Assembly: GCA_025936755.1 (NCBI GenBank)
Contig: JAICSS010000008.1
Coordinates: forward strand, 1 to 64,000
Length of the DNA: 64,000 nucleotides
Direction of reading: 5' to 3'
Source: Solirubrobacterales bacterium
GTDB lineage: Bacteria; Actinomycetota; Thermoleophilia; Solirubrobacterales; 70-9
The position numbers and the translations under genes are program-made. Shown here in pieces: positions 59,905-64,000 of this stretch; the stretch's first letter is position 1, and every line of letters begins with the position of its first letter. Under the pieces are notes generated by a model. The model had not been told where the DNA came from and searched no databases. It worked only from the letters and a program-made list of their open reading frames with translations.

Positions 59905-61092
59905 CTAGGCGATCGACTGGCGGTCGCCACCGGCGCCGGCGCAGAACCGATCGTAGTCCGGGAACTGCCCCATCTCCGACTCCGGGATCTCCTCGGCGTT
60001 CTCGCCGCAGATCGGGCAGTCGGGGTCGCGGCGGACCTTGAGCTCGGTGAAGCTGGTGCCGAGCGCCTCGTAGAGGAGCAGGCGGCCGACCAGCGGCTCG
60101 CCCTTGCCGAGGATCAGCTTGATCACCTCGTTGGCCTGCAGCGTGCCCATCGTCCCGGCCATCACCCCGAGCACCCCGTTGGCGGAGCAGCTCGGCGCCA
60201 GCTCGGCCGGCGGCGGAGTCGGGAAGAGACAGCGGTAGCACGGGCCCTCGAAGGGGACGAAGGTCGAGATCTGGCCGTCGAAACCGAGGATCGAGGCGGA
60301 GACGACCGGCTTGCGCAGCCGCACCGAGGCGTCGTTCAGCAGGTAGCGGGTCGGGAAGTTGTCGGCGCCGTCGACGACGATGTCGTAGTCGGAGATCACC
60401 TCGAGGATGTTGCTCGCGTCGAGGCGGCCGTTGTGCTCGACGACGTTGACGTCGGGGTTCAGCCCTTCGATGAAGATCCGCGCCGAGCTGGTCTTCGGCA
60501 TCCCGATCCGCTCGGTGTTGTGGATCACCTGGCGCTGCAGGTTGGAGGCGTCGACGACGTCGTCGTCGACGAGGCCGATCGTGCCGACCCCCGCCGCCGC
60601 GAGGTAGAGCGCGGTCGGGGCGCCGAGACCGCCGGCGCCGAGCAGCAGCACCTTCGCGTTCAGCAGCTTCACCTGTCCGTCGACGCCGACCTCGGGCAGC
60701 AACGTGTGGCGCGAGTAGCGCTCGCGCTGCTCGGGGGTCATCCCGTGCGCGGCGACGACCGGCAATCCCTGCTCCTGCCACTGGAGGATGCCGCCGCTCA
60801 TCGAGGCGACGTTCTCGTAGCCGAGCTGCTGCAGCTGTGCCGCGGCGATCGCGGAGCGGTTGCCGGAGCGGCAGTAGAGGATCGTCCGGGCCGCCTTGTC
60901 GGGCGCGGCGCTGGCGATCTCGTCCGCCAGCAGCCCCGGCGGCACCAGCTTGCCGCCCTCCAGGTGAGCCTCCTGGTACTCGTGCGGCTCGCGCGTGTCG
61001 ATCAGGACGATATCGCCGCCGTCGATCTCCTCGGCGGCCTCGAAGGGTTCGATCTCCTCGATCGCCTGGACGCGCGTGGTGTCGATTGCCAT
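59905..61092 (-). CDS. moeZ: rhodanese-E1 fusion that activates CysO (MoeZ-like)
   Basis: A 395-residue protein. The rhodanese domain is N-terminal (about 10-112, active Cys74 in ILYCRSGNRS). The ThiF/MoeB E1 domain is C-terminal (about 120-385), with LLGAGGLGAPTALYLAAAG for ATP, DGADNFPTRYLLND, and zinc pairs CYRC and CPICG. It should adenylate the CysO C-terminus and transfer sulfur. Mycobacterial MoeZ has the two domains in the opposite order. It heads the moeZ-cysO operon behind a -10 with a dyad shared with cysM. Confidence 0.92.
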   Translation of the reverse strand: MAIDTTRVQAIEEIEPFEAAEEIDGGDIVLIDTREPHEYQEAHLEGGKLVPPGLLADEIASAAPDKAARTILYCRSGNRSAIAAAQLQQLGYENVASMSGGILQWQEQGLPVVAAHGMTPEQRERYSRHTLLPEVGVDGQVKLLNAKVLLLGAGGLGAPTALYLAAAGVGTIGLVDDDVVDASNLQRQVIHNTERIGMPKTSSARIFIEGLNPDVNVVEHNGRLDASNILEVISDYDIVVDGADNFPTRYLLNDASVRLRKPVVSASILGFDGQISTFVPFEGPCYRCLFPTPPPAELAPSCSANGVLGVMAGTMGTLQANEVIKLILGKGEPLVGRLLLYEALGTSFTELKVRRDPDCPICGENAEEIPESEMGQFPDYDRFCAGAGGDRQSIA

Positions 61093-61120
61093 TGAAATCC
61101 CCTAATCCGGATCAGCTTTA

Positions 61121-61135
61121 ACTTCAAAAAGTATA
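61121..61135 (-). promoter_or_regulatory. moeZ-cysO -10 element with overlapping dyad
   Basis: On the minus strand TATACT (61130-61135) is a near-consensus -10 that runs into the palindrome ACTTTTTGAAGT (61121-61132). The flanking GCTATACTT matches GCTACACTT before cysM. A leader of about 30 bases would precede the ATG at 61092. Confidence 0.55.
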
Positions 61136-61180
61136 GCGCGAGCTGATCGCGGTAGTGGGTCAGTTTGAAGTCGCTTCGGC

Positions 61181-61414
61181 TCAGACCCTTCCAGTGAGAA
61201 TGTTGTGCTTCGCCCACTCGACCAATCCAATGCCTTCGTAGCGAGCGAGGCCGGGTGAGACCTTGAAATGGACCGTATCCTGCTGCCCATCGCCATGGTC
61301 GACGTTGACGATCAGTAGCGCTGCGGTGATCTCGGCCTCCTCGCCGTAGGTAGCTTCGAGCTGCTCCATCAGCTCTGCCGCCATACGACCGATCATGCCC
61401 TCGTCAGTTGCCAT
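61181..61414 (-). CDS. 77-residue protein, unknown
   Basis: A soluble acidic protein, MATDEGMIGRMAAELMEQLE...VKVSPGLARYEGIGLVEWAKHNILTGRV in outline, with a perfect ribosome-binding site (AGGAGGACTG before ATG). The centre (ITAALLIVNVDHGDGQQDTVHFKV) looks like beta strands. The family is not recognised. It lies between the transposase-like gene and moeZ in the same direction and may belong to the accessory stretch. Confidence 0.6.
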   Translation of the reverse strand: MATDEGMIGRMAAELMEQLEATYGEEAEITAALLIVNVDHGDGQQDTVHFKVSPGLARYEGIGLVEWAKHNILTGRV

Positions 61415-61465
61415 CAGTCCTCCTCGGGTAGGTCCCCTGCCTCCCCGGTGGTAGAGGCTACCTAG

Positions 61466-62314
61466 CTAGTCCAGCAGCGCCGCGATCTCTTCCAGCGTCC
61501 AGATGTGATGGGCAACGCCGGCAGCCATCGCAGGCGTGCGCGGGTAGCGCTCCTTGAGCGTCTTGTGCGGGCGAGCGAAGTTGTAGTGCATGAAATGGAG
61601 GGAGACGGCGTGGGAGAGGTTCTCGACTTTCCGACTGAAGCCGGTCGTCAGTCGCGTGAAGCGCCGCATCCCCATCCTCATGGTCAAGTTCTGGCGCTCG
61701 ACGTAGCTGGTTGAGATCCGGTCGGGGTCCGGGTCGCCCTTGAGAACGCGGCGCTTGGTCCCGGTGCAAACGGGAGGGCTGTATTTGCCGCCGCTCTGGC
61801 TGGGATCAGAGGCGTAGTGCTTCTGGATCTGCGCCCAATCCACGTTGCCGCCGAAGGCCGGGCCCACCGTCCCTTCGTACATCGCATGGCCGTCGGTGGA
61901 GAGCTGGATACGCCCGGCCATCCGGCTCGCGAGATCCTCAAGGAAGACGGCGGCGTCGTACTTGGTCCGCTCCCCGACCAGCCAGCTAGGAACGAGCTTC
62001 GTGTCCGCGCAGATCGCCGTGAACGTCCGAACGTCCCCGTAGCCCGGGGTGCCCTTGAACTGCTCCGGGACGTTCTTCTGCTTGGCGTAGCAGTAGGCCC
62101 ATATCTCGTCGGCCTCCACCACCTTGCAGGGCAGCTCTTGGAAGACGCCGTCCTGATACTCGGCGCAGGCTTCGCCGAGATCGGCCAGCAGTTTGGTGAT
62201 CGTGTTCTTGGCCGCTCCGGTCATGCGGACGGTGGCTCGGATGCTGTTGCCCTCAACCAGGCAGCCGATGATCTGCGCCCGCCTCTCGGTGGTCAGCCTG
62301 TTCATACTGACCAT
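61466..62314 (-). CDS. IS1-like DDE transposase
   Basis: A 282-residue protein. An N-terminal helix-turn-helix (about 7-45, RRAQIIGCLVEGNSIRATVR, KNTITKLL) is followed by a compact RNase H-like domain with Asp69 (VEADEIWAYC), Asp141 (LSTDGHAMYEG) and Glu206 (YVERQNLTMRMG), a full DDE set. The layout fits the IS1-like group widespread in environmental bacteria. It looks intact. Weak flanking complementarity (AGGTAGC) is the only sign of ends. It could also be a single-copy, domesticated gene. Confidence 0.82.
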   Translation of the reverse strand: MVSMNRLTTERRAQIIGCLVEGNSIRATVRMTGAAKNTITKLLADLGEACAEYQDGVFQELPCKVVEADEIWAYCYAKQKNVPEQFKGTPGYGDVRTFTAICADTKLVPSWLVGERTKYDAAVFLEDLASRMAGRIQLSTDGHAMYEGTVGPAFGGNVDWAQIQKHYASDPSQSGGKYSPPVCTGTKRRVLKGDPDPDRISTSYVERQNLTMRMGMRRFTRLTTGFSRKVENLSHAVSLHFMHYNFARPHKTLKERYPRTPAMAAGVAHHIWTLEEIAALLD

Positions 62315-62396
62315 TTTGCTTGAGCGCCCGGACGGAAAAAGGTAGCGTGAAGCCTCCGCTATCGCGGAGGTCTCAGCCGGGGGGGCATTGCTGCTG

Positions 62397-62570
62397 TTAC
62401 TTAGGCGTCGGCTGCCGAGAATGCGACGAAGCGAGGTTGTATCCCCGCCGTTGTCGGCCGTTCGCGCGACGCTCCGCGATGAAGCTCCGCGCCTCCTCTA
62501 CAACTTTGAGGTCGACCTTCGGATTACTCGCCGCGATGGTCTCGGCGCTAGATTTGTTTTTAGTAGCCAA
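62397..62570 (-). CDS. 57-residue basic protein, unknown
   Basis: Reads from TTG 62570, overlapping the 3' end of the SDH-type protease gene, with GAGGGAG seven bases upstream. The protein (MATKNKSSAETIAASNPKVD...) has one charged helix (LKVVEEARSFIAERRANG) and a basic tail. It is too short for usual gene finders. Support comes from the ribosome-binding site, the coupling overlap and a sensible composition. Family unknown. The rest of the gap to the transposase start (62315-62396) shows only a short hairpin (GCCTCCGC/GCGGAGG). Confidence 0.45.
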   Translation of the reverse strand: MATKNKSSAETIAASNPKVDLKVVEEARSFIAERRANGRQRRGYNLASSHSRQPTPK

Positions 62571-63480
62571 AGTAGCGCTCCCTCGTGTGGATAACGACTA
62601 GGTTGCCACGCTTGAAGGCGTAGTCCTTCAACAGATGGTAGTACCCCGGTACTGCGGCACTTAGTTCAGGGTCTTCCCCAAAATCGTCAATCAAGAGTTT
62701 TAGATCACGCCGGAGGACCGTCATCGGGATGCCTCGGCTGTGGGAGTGCCAGCGGTTCGTCTCATTGAGCTTCCGGGCGATGTCAGCGGCGCGGTCTTTC
62801 CGCATCTGCTGCGTGACTTTGGTGCCCGACGTTTCGGTCTTCTTCCAGTTCTTGAACTTGTACTTGGTCAGCCACTCCTCCAGCAGGGCAATCGATAGCT
62901 CCCGCTCTTGCTCGTAGCGGTACAGCTCGGCGGGGTCGAAGTTCTCGATCATGTAGCTCAACTCGGCGCTCGTCATCGTGCCCTTGTCGGCTTTTTCAAT
63001 CATCCGGTCGTACTGCTCCAAGTAACCCAGAGCGGGGACCCAGTTGCCGCTACTGGTCTGGATCTGGGGATCAATCGGCCCCAGCATGGATGCGTAGTCC
63101 ATGTAGATCGAGTCGCCGGACATAACCAGAATGGTTCCGGCCGACATCGCTTCTGCCGGTACCAAGAAGGCAACCCGCTTGTAGTGATGGCGCAGAATGA
63201 TCGCGATGCGCTCGGCGACATCGATGAGGCCGCCGCCGGTCTCCAGGAGGAACAGGACGCTGTCGCGCTTGTCAGGGAGCGCCTCGACCGCGTCTTTGAT
63301 CATTTCGCTGGCCATCGGATAAATCGGTCCCATGTAGAAGAGGACATCCGAATCGCTGGCCGCCTCAAGCTTTTCGACCCGCGCCTCTAGCTGTTCTTCG
63401 ATGAGCCGGTTCGCATCGCGCTCCCCAACCGAAGCGGCTCCGTTTTTGCCCTGTCCTCCCATTGGTACGCCAGGAGTCAT
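62560..63480 (-). CDS. SDH-type ClpP-fold serine protease
   Basis: About 306 residues from ATG 63480 (MTPGVPMGGQ). The ClpP/crotonase-like core is clear: SDVLFYMGPIYPMASEMI, LLETGGGLIDVAERIAIIL and the nucleophile Ser in VPAEAMSAGTILVMSGDSIYMD, followed by LGPIDPQI. This matches the serine dehydrogenase proteinase (SDH) group, soluble relatives of SppA. A helical C-terminal domain follows, with RWHSHSRGIPM. There is no signal peptide. The longer open frame to 63678 would overlap the small basic gene and is unlikely. Confidence 0.8.
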   Translation of the reverse strand: MTPGVPMGGQGKNGAASVGERDANRLIEEQLEARVEKLEAASDSDVLFYMGPIYPMASEMIKDAVEALPDKRDSVLFLLETGGGLIDVAERIAIILRHHYKRVAFLVPAEAMSAGTILVMSGDSIYMDYASMLGPIDPQIQTSSGNWVPALGYLEQYDRMIEKADKGTMTSAELSYMIENFDPAELYRYEQERELSIALLEEWLTKYKFKNWKKTETSGTKVTQQMRKDRAADIARKLNETNRWHSHSRGIPMTVLRRDLKLLIDDFGEDPELSAAVPGYYHLLKDYAFKRGNLVVIHTRERYFGY

Positions 63481-63517
63481 ATCAGGAACAGCGATAGCCG
63501 CGAGCGTCTTCCGGTGC

Positions 63518-63739
63518 TCAGGATTTGCCCCAGCGGGCCGCCGCAGCTTTCTTGGCGATTGCGGAGCGCTCACTGGGAGATAAGGCCTTGGCTCGTGCTT
63601 TTCCTCCCCTGAGACCGCCAGAGCGCCCAGCTTGGGCCTGCTGCGATTCCGGTCTTTGCGGCGTTTCGTCGGTCGCATCGCCGACGATGGCGGCGGCGAG
63701 GCGGTTGAGGTCCGCAGGCTTCTTACTCCGCTTGGCCAT
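63518..63739 (-). CDS. small basic Ala/Lys-rich protein, unknown
   Basis: A 73-residue protein from ATG 63739 (MAKRSKKPADLNRLAAAIVG). The C-terminal half, GRSGGLRGGKARAKALSPSER followed by AIAKKAAAARWGKS, is a pattern seen in many small bacterial and phage-associated proteins annotated as hypothetical. It is basic and could bind nucleic acid. It lies 37 bases upstream of the SDH-type protease gene in the same direction. A longer open frame to 63946 overlaps the next gene and looks non-genic. Confidence 0.65.
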   Translation of the reverse strand: MAKRSKKPADLNRLAAAIVGDATDETPQRPESQQAQAGRSGGLRGGKARAKALSPSERSAIAKKAAAARWGKS

Positions 63740-63767
63740 ATTTAGAGCGTAGCGGCGGAGGAAGCCG

Positions 63768-64000
63768 TCACGAGAGTTCGAGCCAGTCGAAGTGCCGAGC
63801 GGCGGCGGTAGGCACCACAGCGCCGCCCTCGCAGCAGAGCAGGCCGTGGCGGTCGAGCAGGTGGATCGCTTCCTCCACGGCCTCCATATCGCCGAACCCC
63901 ATCCACCAAAGGCTGAGGGCGGTATGTCGGGCTGGGTGCTCGGCAAGCAGGAAGCTGAGGATCGCCCTCTGGATCGCTTTGTCGCCCCGCCCCTCCGCGA
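63768..64000 (-). CDS. winged-helix-like small protein (partial)
   Basis: The C-terminal ~77 residues of a protein that continues past the right edge. The visible part reads DKAIQRAILSFLLAEHPARH, then an EAVEEAIHLLDRHGLL helix and a final ARHFDWLELS. The helix-turn-helix-wing pattern (a recognition-like helix followed by LLCCEGGAVVPT) suggests a small winged-helix regulator. Start and full length are not visible. It is 28 bases upstream of the small basic gene. Confidence 0.6.
   Translation of the reverse strand, partial: AEGRGDKAIQRAILSFLLAEHPARHTALSLWWMGFGDMEAVEEAIHLLDRHGLLCCEGGAVVPTAAARHFDWLELS

Noticed and set aside
59887-60781. N-terminal extension of CysO to 392 residues
   Set aside because: The upstream frame is an Arg-rich shadow of moeZ; ATG 59887 gives the normal CysO length.
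63481-63678. 66-residue N-terminal extension of the SDH-type protease
   Set aside because: It overlaps the small basic protein gene in another frame and is Arg/Pro-rich without resemblance to the family.
1-64000. CRISPR array, rRNA or tRNA genes
   Set aside because: No regularly spaced direct repeats were seen, and the gaps examined showed no tRNA T-loop/acceptor pattern or rRNA sequence.

Overview
The window is chromosomal DNA of a very GC-rich, Gram-positive-type actinobacterium, most likely class Thermoleophilia (Solirubrobacterales). The pointers are the actinobacterial gene order rplM-rpsI-glmM-glmS-nnr-alr, a GuaB3-type IMP dehydrogenase next to guaA, a DUF3352 lipoprotein, the CysO/Mec/CysM cysteine route, and a c-di-AMP riboswitch before an M23 peptidase. 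The taxonomic call is an inference; there is no rRNA and no recognisable tRNA gene here.

Layout. 1-4.4 kb: cytochrome c oxidase subunits (ctaD cut by the window edge, ctaC), a glycosyltransferase and small membrane or secreted proteins. 4.5-9.9 kb: a tightly overlapping operon of a GatC/AtzG-like small protein, an amidase, a DrrA-type ABC exporter (ATPase plus two permeases) and a GH63-like hydrolase. 9.9-20.9 kb, minus strand: infA, CCA-adding enzyme, alr, a CBS protein, nnr, a DUF3352 lipoprotein, glmS, glmM, rpsI with a very long acidic N-terminal extension, and rplM. 21-24 kb, plus strand: c-di-AMP riboswitch and M23 peptidase, Fur-family regulator with ZIP transporter, HTH regulator. 24-36.8 kb, minus strand: guaA, guaB3, a PfkB kinase, S11 carboxypeptidase, LysM protein, pyrF, HU, TldE/TldD with two small partners, a CDF transporter, rdgB, rph and a Flp-type pilin. 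37-41.7 kb: a large exported RHS/YD-repeat protein with a unique C-terminal tip and a divergent thioredoxin-like protein; base composition looks less GC-rich here. 41.8-52.8 kb: LuxR response regulator, glutaryl-CoA dehydrogenase, CaiB CoA-transferase, glycosyltransferase, coiled-coil protein, nadB, hyuA/hyuB, DUF1802 and a peptidase-like protein. 52.8-61.1 kb: a dispersed CysO-dependent cysteine module (JAMM protease, CysM, CysO and a rhodanese-E1 protein) enclosing a polar-amino-acid ABC importer. 61.2-64 kb: accessory DNA with an IS1-like transposase, a ClpP-fold SDH-type protease and small unknown proteins.

The most coherent system is the cysteine module. The rhodanese-E1 protein would activate and sulfurate CysO, CysM would join CysO thiocarboxylate to O-phosphoserine, and the JAMM protease would release cysteine and/or trim the CysO tail. 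A 12-bp dyad of the form ACTTYNTGAAGT lies at the -10 region of both cysM and the moeZ-cysO operon and is a candidate shared operator. Other points to check are two non-canonical start codons (pyrF, nadB), two hairpin elements with a GGGGGTCCC core, and strong GAA codon preference confined to some exported-protein genes.
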